DNA of 64,000 nt, taken from the NCBI RefSeq assembly GCF_017948595.1, contig NZ_JAGFBV010000014.1, positions 1-64,000 of the forward strand, in the 5' to 3' direction. This document shows positions 43,719 to 53,215 of this stretch, one piece after another (within the stretch, counting starts at the first letter, position 1; each line of letters begins with the position of its first letter). The position numbers and the translations under genes are program-made. The notes under the pieces were generated by a model. It searched no databases. It saw only the letters and a list, made by a program, of their open reading frames with translations, and was not told the DNA's origin. This stretch comes from Flavobacterium geliluteum. Lineage in GTDB: Bacteria; Bacteroidota; Bacteroidia; Flavobacteriales; Flavobacteriaceae.

Positions 43719-44591
43719 ATGAAGATAAATGCGCCGGCTCTTGAAGTGATTTCCAACTCGCATGGTAGTTCTTTTGCCTACACAAAACATGCGCAAAAGG
43801 CTAATCTAAAATCGCACTTATGGCATTACCACCCAGAAATTGAATTGGTTTTTATTAATGGCGGTGCGGGAAAAAGACAAATTGGAAGCCATATTTCTTA
43901 TTATACTAACGGAACCTTACTTTTGATTGGGTCTAATTTGCCTCATTGTGGCTTTACTAATGAAAATACGGGAAATACCAATGAGACTGTGATTCATATC
44001 AAACCTGATTTTTTAGGGAATGATTTTTTTGGCGTACCTGAGATGAAAAGAGTGCAAAATATTTTGAATCAGGCCAAAGCAGGAATCGCATTTGGAGGCG
44101 AAACCAAAAGGCGAATAGGGGCTAAGATCGAAATGATGGAAAATCAGGCACCGCTGGAACGATTGTTTGCACTTTTGAGTATTCTGGACGAATTAGAATC
44201 TTCTGTAGAATATACAGTGCTCAATGCTGACGGATTTTCGTTAGGATTGCATGTTCAGGATAACGATCGTATCAATGTTATCTTCAATTATGTAAAGGAT
44301 CATTTTCAAGAGCCTATTTCTGTTGATGAAGTGTCGAGTTTGGTAAGCATGACAACACCTTCTTTCTGCCGTTATTTCAAAAAAATTTCCAATAAAACCT
44401 TTACCGAGTTTGTAAACGAGTACAGATTGGTGCATGCTTCAAAATTATTGGCAGAAAAACCAATCAGCATCAATGATGTTTGTTATGAAAGTGGCTTTAA
44501 TAATTTTAGTCATTTCAGCAAATCTTTCAAACAATACACAGGAAAAAGTGCTTCGCAATACCGTCAGGAGCATAAAACGATTATTATGTAA
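43719..44591 (+). CDS. AraC-family transcriptional regulator with cupin domain
   Basis: 290 residues. The N-terminal cupin sensor has LWHYHPEIELVFINGGAGKR (metal/sugar cupin pattern) and LLLIGSNLPHCGF. The C-terminal AraC double helix-turn-helix has ISVDEVSSLVSMTTPSFCRYF and SINDVCYESGFNNFSHFSKSF. Such regulators respond to sugars or other small ligands. Divergent from the small secreted paralogue and upstream of the esterase gene in the same direction (100-base gap). Confidence 0.92.
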   Translation: MKINAPALEVISNSHGSSFAYTKHAQKANLKSHLWHYHPEIELVFINGGAGKRQIGSHISYYTNGTLLLIGSNLPHCGFTNENTGNTNETVIHIKPDFLGNDFFGVPEMKRVQNILNQAKAGIAFGGETKRRIGAKIEMMENQAPLERLFALLSILDELESSVEYTVLNADGFSLGLHVQDNDRINVIFNYVKDHFQEPISVDEVSSLVSMTTPSFCRYFKKISNKTFTEFVNEYRLVHASKLLAEKPISINDVCYESGFNNFSHFSKSFKQYTGKSASQYRQEHKTIIM

Positions 44592-44692
44592 ACGTTTATT
44601 TGGTAAAAGAAACACCAAGATTCTACTTACTTTTTTTTATGTTTTTATTTTAGAATAGGTATATTTACAAACCTTAATCTGAAAATATAAAT

Positions 44693-45568
44693 ATGAAAAA
44701 TATGAAAAATTTAATAGTTGCAGCACTTTTATTTGCATCAACTTTATCCTTTTCGGCTACAGTTGATACGCTTAAAATAGAGAGTGCGGCAATGAGTAAA
44801 ACCTACAAAGCAGCCGTTGTTTTGCCAAAATCGTATGCTAAAAGCAAAAAAAACCTACCCGTTATGTATTTATTGCATGGGGCTTATGGACATTTTGATA
44901 ACTGGCTAAAAAGTACTCCTAATAAAGACTTAGTAAAAAATCTGGCCGATCAATATAATATTATAATTGTGATGCCGGAAGGCGAAACTTTTAGTTTCTA
45001 TCTGGATAGCCCTGTAAACAAAGAAAGCCAGTTTGAGACTTTTATTACTCAGGAAGTTATTCAGAAAATTGATAAAACCTACCGCACAATAGCCAATAAA
45101 AATGGTCGTTTTATTACAGGACTCTCAATGGGCGGTCATGGAGCTCTTTATTTATCTGCCAAACATCCCGATTTGTTTTGTGCAGCTGGCAGTATGAGTG
45201 GCGCGGTAGATATGAGTGTCATGCTTACGCGCGATCCTAACGCAGCGCAGCAGGTTATAAAACTGATGCAGCCCATTTTAGGAGACAGAAGCAATGATGT
45301 AAAAGCATACGAACCTTATGCTGTTTTGAATTTGTTGGATAAAATAAAAACAAATAAGCTCCCGCTCATAATAGACTGTGGTGTTGATGATTTTTTAATC
45401 GAATCGAATAAAGAATTGCACCGAAGATTGGTTTATAATAAGGTAGATCATGATTATATAGAAAGACCAGGCGCTCATACTTGGGCATATTGGGAAAATT
45501 CTTTACCTTATCATGTGTTATTTTTCAATGATATTTTAATTAAAAATCAGCAGGTTGCAAAAAAATAA
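44693..45568 (+). CDS. Secreted alpha/beta-hydrolase, putative esterase
   Basis: 291 residues, signal peptide (to about SFSA22). Esterase D/tributyrin esterase-like fold: LPVMYLLHGAYGHFDNW (oxyanion region), nucleophile Ser145 in ITGLSMGGHGALYLS, acid probably Asp232 (DCGVDDFL), and His262 in PGAHTWAYW. Similar domains occur as feruloyl or acetyl esterases acting on plant polysaccharides and as FrmB-like S-formylglutathione hydrolases; export favours a polysaccharide or lipid ester. Another ATG three codons later is equally possible. Likely linked to the upstream AraC gene. Confidence 0.9.
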   Translation: MKNMKNLIVAALLFASTLSFSATVDTLKIESAAMSKTYKAAVVLPKSYAKSKKNLPVMYLLHGAYGHFDNWLKSTPNKDLVKNLADQYNIIIVMPEGETFSFYLDSPVNKESQFETFITQEVIQKIDKTYRTIANKNGRFITGLSMGGHGALYLSAKHPDLFCAAGSMSGAVDMSVMLTRDPNAAQQVIKLMQPILGDRSNDVKAYEPYAVLNLLDKIKTNKLPLIIDCGVDDFLIESNKELHRRLVYNKVDHDYIERPGAHTWAYWENSLPYHVLFFNDILIKNQQVAKK

Positions 45569-45588
45569 TAAAAAATTTAGATCACAAT

Positions 45589-45618
45589 AACCAAAAAAGC
45601 TTTTTTTGGTTTGGTTTT
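45589..45618 (+). terminator. Esterase gene terminator
   Basis: ACCAAAAAAGC/TTTTTTTGGT hairpin followed by a T-rich stretch, about 25 bases past the stop codon. Confidence 0.6.
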
Positions 45619-45655
45619 TGAAATACCTTTATAAATCTAAAAAAAAATAAATATT

Positions 45656-46156
45656 ATGAAAAAGATACTTACCCTTTTCGCAGTTGTTGGATTATTTGCG
45701 TTTTCTAGTTGTTCAAATGATGATGTAGATAATGATACAATTAGTGAAGTTTTTGAAAGAACTGTTACATTTAGTGCTGCTAATAATTATAGTGCTTTAA
45801 TTAGCTTGAACCCTGCGATTTTTACTTCAGATATGGTACTTGTTTATAGATTAACAGGTTTCGATAATGGTCAAGATGTTTGGAAATTAGTTCCTGAAAC
45901 GTATTATTTTCCTGATGGTACTTTGAGTTTTGGTTACGAATATGATTTTACAATTAATGATGTAAGTATTAATATGTTTGGATATGATCTTGCTACAGTT
46001 CCTGGTGGTAATAAAGTAAATCAAATTTTCAGGGTAGTAATTGTTCCAGGTTACGTAAGTACTAATAAGTCAGTTAATAAAACTGATTATTCTGATTATT
46101 ATGCGGTAATTAAAAAATATAATCTTGATGATACTAATATCAAAAGATCAAAATAA
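45656..46156 (+). CDS. Hypothetical lipoprotein
   Basis: 166 residues, lipoprotein signal ending FAFSSC19SNDD. The acidic run after the Cys is usual for surface-exposed flavobacterial lipoproteins. The rest is beta-rich with no known motif (DVWKLVPETYYFPDGTLSFG and QIFRVVIVPGYV). Related small lipoproteins with an N-terminal SCSNDDD-type tail are common and uncharacterised in flavobacteria. Convergent with terC, 25-base gap. Confidence 0.75.
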   Translation: MKKILTLFAVVGLFAFSSCSNDDVDNDTISEVFERTVTFSAANNYSALISLNPAIFTSDMVLVYRLTGFDNGQDVWKLVPETYYFPDGTLSFGYEYDFTINDVSINMFGYDLATVPGGNKVNQIFRVVIVPGYVSTNKSVNKTDYSDYYAVIKKYNLDDTNIKRSK

Positions 46157-46181
46157 TAGTATGAATATATGTCTCTAAAAA

Positions 46182-47153
46182 TTATTCTTCTACATCATCA
46201 TCGGTAAGAGTTTTCTCTTCTCCAAATTTTAAGGAAACCAAAATTCCCACTAAAAGCGAAAGTGCAATAAACCCTAAAGAAGCCCATTCTGGAATGTGAA
46301 TGTAGTCATGAAGTAACATTTTAACCCCAACAAAACTTAAAATGGCGATCAGACTATATTCTAAATAACTGAATTTTGCGAGCATGTTGGCAAGGAAAAA
46401 ATACATAGAACGTAGTCCCAGAATAGCAAAAATATTCGAACTAAATACTAGAAAAGGATCTGAGGTTATAGCTAAAATAGCAGGAACGCTGTCTACAGCA
46501 AAAAGAACATCCATTACTTCAATTACAATCAATGCTACAAATAGAGGAGTAGCTGCTTTTTTGGCCGTTTTTGTAGTAATGAAAAATTTCTCATGTTCCA
46601 TTTCAGAGGTAATCGGAATAATTTTGCCTAAAGTCTTGTAAACAAAAGAATCTTTGGGTTGAAAATCTTCTTCTTCTCCTGAGAATAGCATCTTGAGAGC
46701 GGTAAAAATTAGGAAAGCTCCAAATAGATAGGTAGTCCAAGTAAATTTGTTGATGATCATTACGCCAAAGAAAATCATTAATCCACGAAAGATAACGGCT
46801 CCTAAAATTCCCCAAAACAAAACACGGTGTTGGTATTTCTGAGGTATTTTGAAAGAGGCAAAAATAATGGCGATCACAAAAATATTGTCGACACTTAGAG
46901 ATAGTTCTATTAAGTAACCCGTAATAAACTTCATAGAAGCCACTGCTGGTTCTAATTTATCAGGATTTGCAATATAATTTGTAGTATAAAGCCAGTAAAT
47001 AACTCCCGAAAACAGAAATGATAGTGTAACCCAAATTAATGTCCATTTGCTTGCTTCTTTGGTGCTTATAATATGAGGGTTTTTATTAAAAACACCTAAG
47101 TCCAAGGCAAGAATAAAAACGACGGCTAATAAAAAGAGAATCCAGACTATCAT
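46182..47153 (-). CDS. TerC-family integral membrane protein (Alx-like)
   Basis: 323 residues with about nine transmembrane helices. Signature segments: DNIFVIAIIFASFKIPQKYQ, AVDSVPAILAIT and FAILGLRSMYFFLANML, with conserved intramembrane Asp residues (SVDN, AVDS). TerC/Alx proteins act in metal (Mn2+) efflux and metalation of exoproteins, and in pH response. The acidic C-terminus is normal. Monocistronic. Confidence 0.93.
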   Translation of the reverse strand: MIVWILFLLAVVFILALDLGVFNKNPHIISTKEASKWTLIWVTLSFLFSGVIYWLYTTNYIANPDKLEPAVASMKFITGYLIELSLSVDNIFVIAIIFASFKIPQKYQHRVLFWGILGAVIFRGLMIFFGVMIINKFTWTTYLFGAFLIFTALKMLFSGEEEDFQPKDSFVYKTLGKIIPITSEMEHEKFFITTKTAKKAATPLFVALIVIEVMDVLFAVDSVPAILAITSDPFLVFSSNIFAILGLRSMYFFLANMLAKFSYLEYSLIAILSFVGVKMLLHDYIHIPEWASLGFIALSLLVGILVSLKFGEEKTLTDDDVEE

Positions 47154-47404
47154 GTTACTTTTTTTTAATGATTTACAAAGATAGGTTTTGAAGTTTAACT
47201 TAAAAATTAATTATTAGAAAATTCCTGTCATATTTAGTTAATGTTTAAGTCTGTTATTTTGCATAGAGTGCGTTTCGATAAACCGGTCAGATTTTTAAAA
47301 CCGGTCGGGTTTATTATTATTAGGATTTGCGAATCTATTCTCAATTTATGTCATTTGTCATTCGTCGAAAGGACAAGATTGTTTTAAGCTTTTAATCTAA
47401 TAAC
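47154..47404. other. terC-glnA gap
   Basis: No gene. AAACCGGTC occurs twice (47279-47287 and 47300-47308) in a degenerate hairpin of the same kind as the katG terminator. Confidence 0.45.
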
Positions 47405-47436
47405 AAAAAAAAGTGCCATCAATTACGATGGCACTT
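47405..47436 (-). terminator. Type II glutamine synthetase terminator
   Basis: AAGTGCCATC/GATGGCACTT perfect 10-bp stem, 6-nt loop, then eight T on the minus strand. Confidence 0.9.
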
Positions 47437-47460
47437 TCGGGTATAATTTTAAGCTAGAGA

Positions 47461-48474
47461 TTATAACGCTGATTTTACAGTTTTGATAATTCTTGCAGCA
47501 ATTTTGTATGGATCTCCGTTTGAAGCTGGTCTTCTGTCTTCCAACCATCCTTTCCATCCTTTTTGAACCGTCATCAAAGGAATTCTGATAGAACATCCTC
47601 TGTCTGAAACTCCATAAGAGAAATCGTGAATAGAAGCAGTTTCGTGTTTACCAGTCAAACGTTGGTCGTTGTAAGCTCCGTAAACTGCAATGTGCTCAGC
47701 TGTAACAGGACGGAAAGCCTCACAGATTCTTTCGTAAGTCGCTTGGTCTCCACATGTTCTTAATACTTCGTTAGAAAAGTTAGCATGCATACCAGAACCA
47801 TTCCAGTCGGTATCTCCAAGTGGTTTTGGGTGGTATTCGATATAATAACCATATTTTTCAGTCAAACGATCTAATAAGTATCTAGCAACCCAGATTTCGT
47901 CTCCGGCTTTTTTAGCACCTTTAGCAAATAATTGAAACTCCCATTGTCCGCAAGCAACCTCTTGGTTGATTCCTTCAAAGTTAATTCCGGCAGCAATACA
48001 CAAATCAGCATGTTCTTCTACTAATTTTCTTCCGTGTGTGTTTTTTCCACCTACCGAACAATAGTACATACCTTGTGGAGCAGGATATCCTCCAACAGGG
48101 AAACCTAATGGCAATAAAGTTTTAGTATCCATGATGAAATATTCTTGTTCAAAACCAAACCAGAAATCACCATCATCATCAATAGTAGCTCTACCGTTAG
48201 AAGCATGCGGAGTACCATCAGCGTTCATAACCTCTGTCATAACCAAGTATCCATTGATACGGGTTGGGTCAGGGTAAATCGCAACAGGAACTAATAAACA
48301 GTCAGAAGAACCTCCCTCGGCTTGTTTAGTAGAGGATCCGTCAAATGACCAATTTCCAAGTTCTTCTAATGTTCCTTTGAAATTGTCATGCTCTTCAACT
48401 TTAGTTTTACTTCTTAGATTTTGAGTTGGTTCATATCCATCTAACCAAATGTACTCTAACTTAATTTTAGCCAT
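47461..48474 (-). CDS. glnA: Glutamine synthetase, type II
   Basis: Makes glutamine from glutamate, ammonia and ATP. 337 residues, the short eukaryote-like GSII class. Motifs: WSFDGSSTKQAEGGSSDCLL (beta-grasp/catalytic entry), FWFGFEQEYF (metal-binding Glu), GINQEVACGQWEFQ, GSGMHANFSN and GKHETASIHDFSYGVSDRGC. A good TATATTTG -7 element lies at 48513-48520. It is divergent from the type III enzyme gene, so two different glutamine synthetases share one 426-bp intergenic region. Confidence 0.93.
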   Translation of the reverse strand: MAKIKLEYIWLDGYEPTQNLRSKTKVEEHDNFKGTLEELGNWSFDGSSTKQAEGGSSDCLLVPVAIYPDPTRINGYLVMTEVMNADGTPHASNGRATIDDDGDFWFGFEQEYFIMDTKTLLPLGFPVGGYPAPQGMYYCSVGGKNTHGRKLVEEHADLCIAAGINFEGINQEVACGQWEFQLFAKGAKKAGDEIWVARYLLDRLTEKYGYYIEYHPKPLGDTDWNGSGMHANFSNEVLRTCGDQATYERICEAFRPVTAEHIAVYGAYNDQRLTGKHETASIHDFSYGVSDRGCSIRIPLMTVQKGWKGWLEDRRPASNGDPYKIAARIIKTVKSAL

Positions 48475-48512
48475 AATAATATAAATTTATTTTTTTGTTT
48501 TTTTGCTTGGGT

Positions 48513-48520
48513 CAAATATA
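48513..48520 (-). promoter_or_regulatory. -7 element for the type II glutamine synthetase
   Basis: TATATTTG on the minus strand, 39 bases before the start codon. Confidence 0.55.
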
Positions 48521-48845
48521 GATTTATTTTTTTAGTCCTAAAAATTAGGGGGTGTATTTTTATTAAGAACTATAATTTTTTGCAGAAGCATAATTTTATA
48601 AGGGGTATATTTTTAAAAAAGCAATTTTTATAGGATTAGAAAAATAAATTCGTAATTATTCTGGGTGTTTTTTGATTTTCTTCTTGCTAAAATTGAGGAA
48701 AATTGTTTATTTATTGAATTATACTGCGGTATTTTGTTATAAATCTTCAAAACAAAGTTATTATTCTTCAATAAAAGACCGTTATGTTGAAAGATTATAA
48801 TTCAAAAATCGAAAATTTATACTTTTTAAAGGCTCATTATTTGCT

Positions 48846-48853
48846 TATATTTG
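48846..48853 (+). promoter_or_regulatory. -7 element for the type III glutamine synthetase
   Basis: TATATTTG lies 48 bases before ATG 48901, inside the region that a longer open frame (from 48784) would read as protein. This favours the 48901 start. Confidence 0.55.
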
Positions 48854-48900
48854 TTTCTTGTTTTAACTCGAAATTAACTGCAATTTTTAAAAAAATAGAT

Positions 48901-51090
48901 ATGTCAACATTACGTTTTCAAGCTTTAAGAGATGCTTCTACAAGAAAGCTGTTACACTTTGAAGAATTAGATAAAAAATCGACACTTTTTGGCGCCAACG
49001 TTTTCAATGAGAAAGCAATGAAGCAATATTTGACTTCGGATGCTTTAAAAGGAGTGCGGGATGCGATACAGCACGGAACTAAAATAGATAGAAAATTAGC
49101 CGATTATATCGCTATGGGTATGAAAGAATGGGCTCTGGCAAAAGGCGTAACCCATTATACACACTGGTTTCAGCCCTTGACAGGAACTACGGCAGAAAAA
49201 CACGATGCTTTTTTTGAGACTTCGTATGATGGCAGCGATCCAGTAGAAAAATTTGGTGGTGCTCAGTTGGTTCAGCAAGAACCAGACGCTTCAAGTTTTC
49301 CTAATGGCGGAATTAGAAATACCTTTGAAGCTAGAGGTTATACCGCTTGGGACCCAACTTCTCCCGCCTTTATTTATGGCACTACTTTGTGTATTCCGAC
49401 TGTTTTTATTGCCTACACGGGAGAAGCTTTAGATAATAAAATTCCGTTACTAAGAGCTTTGTCTGCCATGGATGAAGCGGCTACAGAAGTGTGTAAATAT
49501 TTTGATAAAAACGTCAAAAAAGTAACCGCAACTTTGGGTTGGGAACAAGAATATTTCTTGATCGACAAAGCTTTGGCTAATTCTAGACCAGATTTGGTCA
49601 TGACGGGCAGAACTTTATTAGGGCACACTTCTGCAAAAGGGCAGCAGTTAGACGATCATTATTTTGGATCAATCCCTACACGCGCGCTTACTTATATGAG
49701 AGATTTAGAGCAAGAATGTATGTTATTAGGAATTCCTGTAAAAACACGTCATAACGAAGTAGCGCCTAATCAGTTTGAGCTGGCTCCTATTTTTGAAGAA
49801 ACCAATTTGGCGGTCGATCATAATTCTCTTTTGATGGATGTGATGCAGAAAGTAGCCGAACGCCATGATTTTAAAGTATTGTTTCATGAAAAACCTTTTA
49901 AAGGCGTAAATGGTTCAGGAAAACACAACAACTGGTCATTGGCAACAGACACAGGAGTCAATTTATTGAGTCCGAGTAAAACGCCAATGAGTAATTTACA
50001 GTTTTTAACATTCTTTATCAACACGATCAAAGCGGTAAACGATTACGAAACCTTGTTAAGGGCTTCTATCGCTACGGCGAGCAATGATCATAGATTAGGA
50101 GCAAATGAAGCGCCTCCGGCCATTATTTCGGTTTTTATCGGAGCGCAATTGACCAAAGTTTTGTCTGAGTTAGAAAGTGTCACAACCGGAAAATTATCTC
50201 CAGAAGAAAAAACCGATTTAAAACTGAATGTAGTAGGCAAAATTCCGGATGTACTTTTAGATAATACCGACAGAAACAGAACTTCGCCTTTTGCCTTTAC
50301 AGGAAATAAATTTGAGTTTAGAGCGGTAGGTTCAAACGCCAATTGCTCAAATGCGATGACTACGCTAAATGCTATCGTAGCCAAACAATTAAAAGATTTT
50401 AAAATTGAAGTTGATGCTTTAATCGAGTCGAAAGACATGAAAAAAGACGACGCGATTTTTAATGTTTTAAGAGAATACATCAAACAGTCTAAAAAAATCC
50501 TTTTTGAAGGTGACGGTTATAGCGAAGCTTGGGAAAAAGAAGCAGCTAAAAGAGGTTTGAGCAATTTCAAAACCACTCCCGAAGCTATTAAAGCCAAAGT
50601 ATCTAAGCAAGCTTTTGATTTATTTGATGAATTGGGTATCATGAATCACGTAGAAGCCGAGGCGCGTTACGAGATCGAATTGGAGGAATACACCAAGAAA
50701 ATTCAAATAGAAGGCAGAGTTTTGGGAGATATTTCAAGAAATCATGTTATCCCGACCGCTATTCGTTATCAAAATACTTTAATTGAAAATGTAAAAGGTC
50801 TAAAAGAAATTTTCGGAAAAGAATTTGAAACCATTGCAAAAGAACAAATTCTTCTGATAAAAGAAATTTCGGGTCATATAGAAGGAATAAGTTCTAAAGT
50901 GGCAGCGATGACCAACGAAAGAAAAAAAGCAAATACTTTAACAGATGCTCAAAAAATGGCAGAAGCCTATTGTAATAAGGTAAAACCGTATTTTGAAGAC
51001 ATTCGTAATCATTGTGATAAACTTGAGTTATTGGTAGACGATCAAACTTGGACTTTGACCAAATACAGAGAATTATTGTTTACGAAATAG
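48901..51090 (+). CDS. glnN: Glutamine synthetase, type III
   Basis: 729 residues from ATG 48901, the usual GSIII length. The in-frame ATG at 48784 would add 39 residues unlike the family and overlaps the promoter. Motifs: LGWEQEYFLIDK (metal ligand), HNEVAPNQFELAPIFEETN and GVNGSGKHNNWSLAT (active site), NDHRLGANEAPPAI and NRTSPFAFTGNKFEFRAVGS. GSIII is a double-stacked hexamer common in Bacteroidota and cyanobacteria. Its C-terminal extension (after about 600) is helical, as expected. Monocistronic, hairpin terminator downstream. Confidence 0.95.
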   Translation: MSTLRFQALRDASTRKLLHFEELDKKSTLFGANVFNEKAMKQYLTSDALKGVRDAIQHGTKIDRKLADYIAMGMKEWALAKGVTHYTHWFQPLTGTTAEKHDAFFETSYDGSDPVEKFGGAQLVQQEPDASSFPNGGIRNTFEARGYTAWDPTSPAFIYGTTLCIPTVFIAYTGEALDNKIPLLRALSAMDEAATEVCKYFDKNVKKVTATLGWEQEYFLIDKALANSRPDLVMTGRTLLGHTSAKGQQLDDHYFGSIPTRALTYMRDLEQECMLLGIPVKTRHNEVAPNQFELAPIFEETNLAVDHNSLLMDVMQKVAERHDFKVLFHEKPFKGVNGSGKHNNWSLATDTGVNLLSPSKTPMSNLQFLTFFINTIKAVNDYETLLRASIATASNDHRLGANEAPPAIISVFIGAQLTKVLSELESVTTGKLSPEEKTDLKLNVVGKIPDVLLDNTDRNRTSPFAFTGNKFEFRAVGSNANCSNAMTTLNAIVAKQLKDFKIEVDALIESKDMKKDDAIFNVLREYIKQSKKILFEGDGYSEAWEKEAAKRGLSNFKTTPEAIKAKVSKQAFDLFDELGIMNHVEAEARYEIELEEYTKKIQIEGRVLGDISRNHVIPTAIRYQNTLIENVKGLKEIFGKEFETIAKEQILLIKEISGHIEGISSKVAAMTNERKKANTLTDAQKMAEAYCNKVKPYFEDIRNHCDKLELLVDDQTWTLTKYRELLFTK

Positions 51091-51369
51091 TTTTTTTGCC
51101 ACTAATTACACAAATTTTCACGAATCTATTTTTTATTTCTAAATAATTTGATTTAAAATTAGCTGTATTTTCGAACAATTATAAAAAGTTTAAACAAACA
51201 AAAATCATCCGCTAAGGATGATTTTTGCTTTATAAAAATTGGTGCTAATTTGTGATAAATAATTCTACGCAATCCCTTAATCCATAAAATTATTTTAATC
51301 TGTGGCTTTTTTGCTTCTCTCCATTTTTAATTAGTGAAAATTAGTGTAATTAGTGGCAAAACTTTTTTT
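51088..51369. repeat. Inverted repeat pair flanking the glnN-purM gap
   Basis: TTTTTTTGCCACTAATTACA (from 51088) recurs inverted at 51330-51369 with a few mismatches, over roughly 32 bases. A related CGAATTTCACGAATTTTCA word occurs at 63330-63350. The 210 bases between include the glnN terminator and an AATCTGTGGC word. Confidence 0.65.
51200..51226 (+). terminator. Type III glutamine synthetase terminator
   Basis: AAAAATCATCC-GCTAA-GGATGATTTTT, perfect 11-bp stem. The A/T flanks would work in both directions. Confidence 0.85.
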
Positions 51370-51412
51370 AGAATCAAGTATCCGAATCATTCAAAGAATT
51401 AAAAAAAGGGAT

Positions 51413-51420
51413 TATCTTTG
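51413..51420 (+). promoter_or_regulatory. -7 element for purM
   Basis: TATCTTTG, 26 bases before the ATG, matches TAnnTTTG. Confidence 0.55.
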
Positions 51421-51446
51421 CACCACATCAACACAAACTAAGTTTC

Positions 51447-52625
51447 ATGAGTTCAGATTCCAGCAAAAGGTACGCACAAAGAGGTGTTTCAGCATCAAAA
51501 GAAGACGTACATAACGCCATAAAAAATATCGATAAAGGTTTGTTTCCTCAAGCATTTTGCAAAATTGTTCCCGATTACCTTACCCAGGATGAGGAGCATT
51601 GCTTGATCATGCATGCAGACGGAGCGGGTACAAAATCGTCTTTGGCGTACATGTATTGGAAAGAAACAGGCGATATTTCGGTTTGGAAAGGAATCGCTCA
51701 GGATGCTTTAATCATGAATATCGACGATTTGTTGTGCGTAGGAGCGACAGACAATATCCTGCTTTCATCAACCATCGGAAGAAATAAAAACTTAATTCCT
51801 GCTGAGGTTATTTCTGCCATTATCAACGGAACAGAGGAACTTATCAACGAGTTAAAATCGTTTGGTGTTACCATTCATTCAACAGGTGGCGAAACTGCCG
51901 ATGTTGGAGATGTCGTGCGTACGATTATTGTAGATTCTACGGTAACGGCCCGCATGAAACGCAGCGATGTGGTCGATAATGCCAACATCAAAGCGGGCGA
52001 TGTAATTGTGGGTCTGGCTTCTTTTGGTCAGGCAACTTACGAAAAAAATTATAATGGCGGAATGGGCAGCAATGGCTTAACATCTGCTCGTCACGACGTT
52101 TTCGGAAAATATTTAGCCAAAAAATACCCAGAAAGTTACGATGCGCTTGTACCCGAAGAATTGATTTATTCAGGTCAGGTAAATCTAACAGATGAGGTAG
52201 AAAATAGTCCTATAAATGCAGGTCAGCTGGTACTTTCTCCAACTCGTACCTACGCGCCAATTATCAAGAAAATTTTAGATAAATATACGCCAGACGAAAT
52301 CCACGGAATGGTGCACTGCAGTGGTGGTGCGCAGACTAAAATTTTACATTTTGTTCAGAATTTGCACATCATAAAAGACAATTTATTTCCAGTTCCGCCA
52401 TTATTCAAACTAATTCAAGAGCAATCAAAAACAGATTGGAAAGAAATGTATCAGGTTTTCAACTGTGGTCACCGTATGGAAATTTACGTTCCAGAAAATA
52501 TTGCGCAGGATATTATTGCAATTTCAAAATCATTCAATGTCGATGCTCAAATCGTAGGTAGAGTAGAAGATGCTGATGCCAAAAAACTGACAATTACCAG
52601 CGAATACGGTACTTTCGAATATTAA
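51447..52625 (+). CDS. purM: Phosphoribosylformylglycinamidine cyclo-ligase
   Basis: Closes FGAM to AIR in purine synthesis using ATP. 392 residues, in the longer Bacteroidota form. Motifs: HADGAGTKSSLAYMYWK (substrate/ATP region), DALIMNIDDLLCVGATDNIL, TGGETADVGDVVRTI, VIVGLASFGQATYEKNYNGG and HCSGGAQTKI. Stand-alone with its own promoter; the other purine genes are not nearby. Confidence 0.93.
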   Translation: MSSDSSKRYAQRGVSASKEDVHNAIKNIDKGLFPQAFCKIVPDYLTQDEEHCLIMHADGAGTKSSLAYMYWKETGDISVWKGIAQDALIMNIDDLLCVGATDNILLSSTIGRNKNLIPAEVISAIINGTEELINELKSFGVTIHSTGGETADVGDVVRTIIVDSTVTARMKRSDVVDNANIKAGDVIVGLASFGQATYEKNYNGGMGSNGLTSARHDVFGKYLAKKYPESYDALVPEELIYSGQVNLTDEVENSPINAGQLVLSPTRTYAPIIKKILDKYTPDEIHGMVHCSGGAQTKILHFVQNLHIIKDNLFPVPPLFKLIQEQSKTDWKEMYQVFNCGHRMEIYVPENIAQDIIAISKSFNVDAQIVGRVEDADAKKLTITSEYGTFEY

Positions 52626-52685
52626 TTTTTGAGATACAAAGGTTTTATACTGAATTTTACAACAGAACTTTTTATTAATAAGTAG

Positions 52686-52771
52686 CTTTTTCAGGAGCTA
52701 ATCCCGCTATCCGCTTGTATCTTTTCCTGGCTAAAGAAGCCAGAAAAAGGATACCGCTACTATCGGGGCTA
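52686..52771 (+). repeat. Mosaic hairpin repeat, copy C
   Basis: CTTTTTCAGGAGCTAATCCC, then GCTATCCGCT, a long central hairpin (GTATC..CTGGCT / AGCCAG..GGATAC), then CCGCTACTATCGGGGCTA. It lies directly before the ATG at 52784 and creates an artificial 23-codon extension of that gene. Confidence 0.85.
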
Positions 52772-52783
52772 AAAACACCAGTT

Positions 52784-53140
52784 ATGTACGAATTACTTTT
52801 TTGGAAATATGTAGAAGAAATTTACCTAAACCACCACGAAGTGTACGAAGCTTTGGTCGAAAAGCAAGAGATCGAGGGATTAGAAATTCTTCCTGTTGAG
52901 GTAATCCTAAACAGGATCGCTTCTGTGTTTTCAGATTGGGAGAAAGTAGACGAAAATAGCTGGCAAAAGACCTCAGGAAAAGGAGCTTTTCAGGTAATCA
53001 CCACGTCACAAAGCATCAAAATTGACTGTTATGGCACCGAAGGAAAAACCATGGATAAATTAGTCGATTTGCTTGCCGAGTTCAAATGCCCGCTTTACGA
53101 TCCTCAAGTTCCAGAACGTTACGACGAAATGTTTGAGTGA
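52784..53140 (+). CDS. Hypothetical protein, start corrected
   Basis: 118 residues starting MYELLFWKYVEEIYLNHHEV. A longer frame opening at 52715 would read through the mosaic repeat (MYLFLAKEARKRIP...), so that N-terminus is repeat-derived and I reject it. The protein is acidic and soluble, mixed helix and strand (SWQKTSGKGAFQVITTSQSI, then CYGTEGKTMDKLVDLLAEF). No named family; it looks like a small conserved flavobacterial protein. It follows purM by 158 bases. Confidence 0.72.
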   Translation: MYELLFWKYVEEIYLNHHEVYEALVEKQEIEGLEILPVEVILNRIASVFSDWEKVDENSWQKTSGKGAFQVITTSQSIKIDCYGTEGKTMDKLVDLLAEFKCPLYDPQVPERYDEMFE

Positions 53141-53181
53141 GATTTATTTCATTAAAAATGAAATTATATCATTTATTTCGG

Positions 53182-53189
53182 TATATTTG
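53182..53189 (+). promoter_or_regulatory. -7 element for the SatD-like gene
   Basis: TATATTTG, 26 bases before the ATG at 53216. Confidence 0.5.
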
Positions 53190-53215
53190 ATATAAACTAA
53201 ATAATTTCACTAAAA

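Noticed and set aside
48784-48900. 39-residue N-terminal extension of type III glutamine synthetase
   Set aside because: The 729-residue form matches the family length, and a good promoter lies inside the extension.
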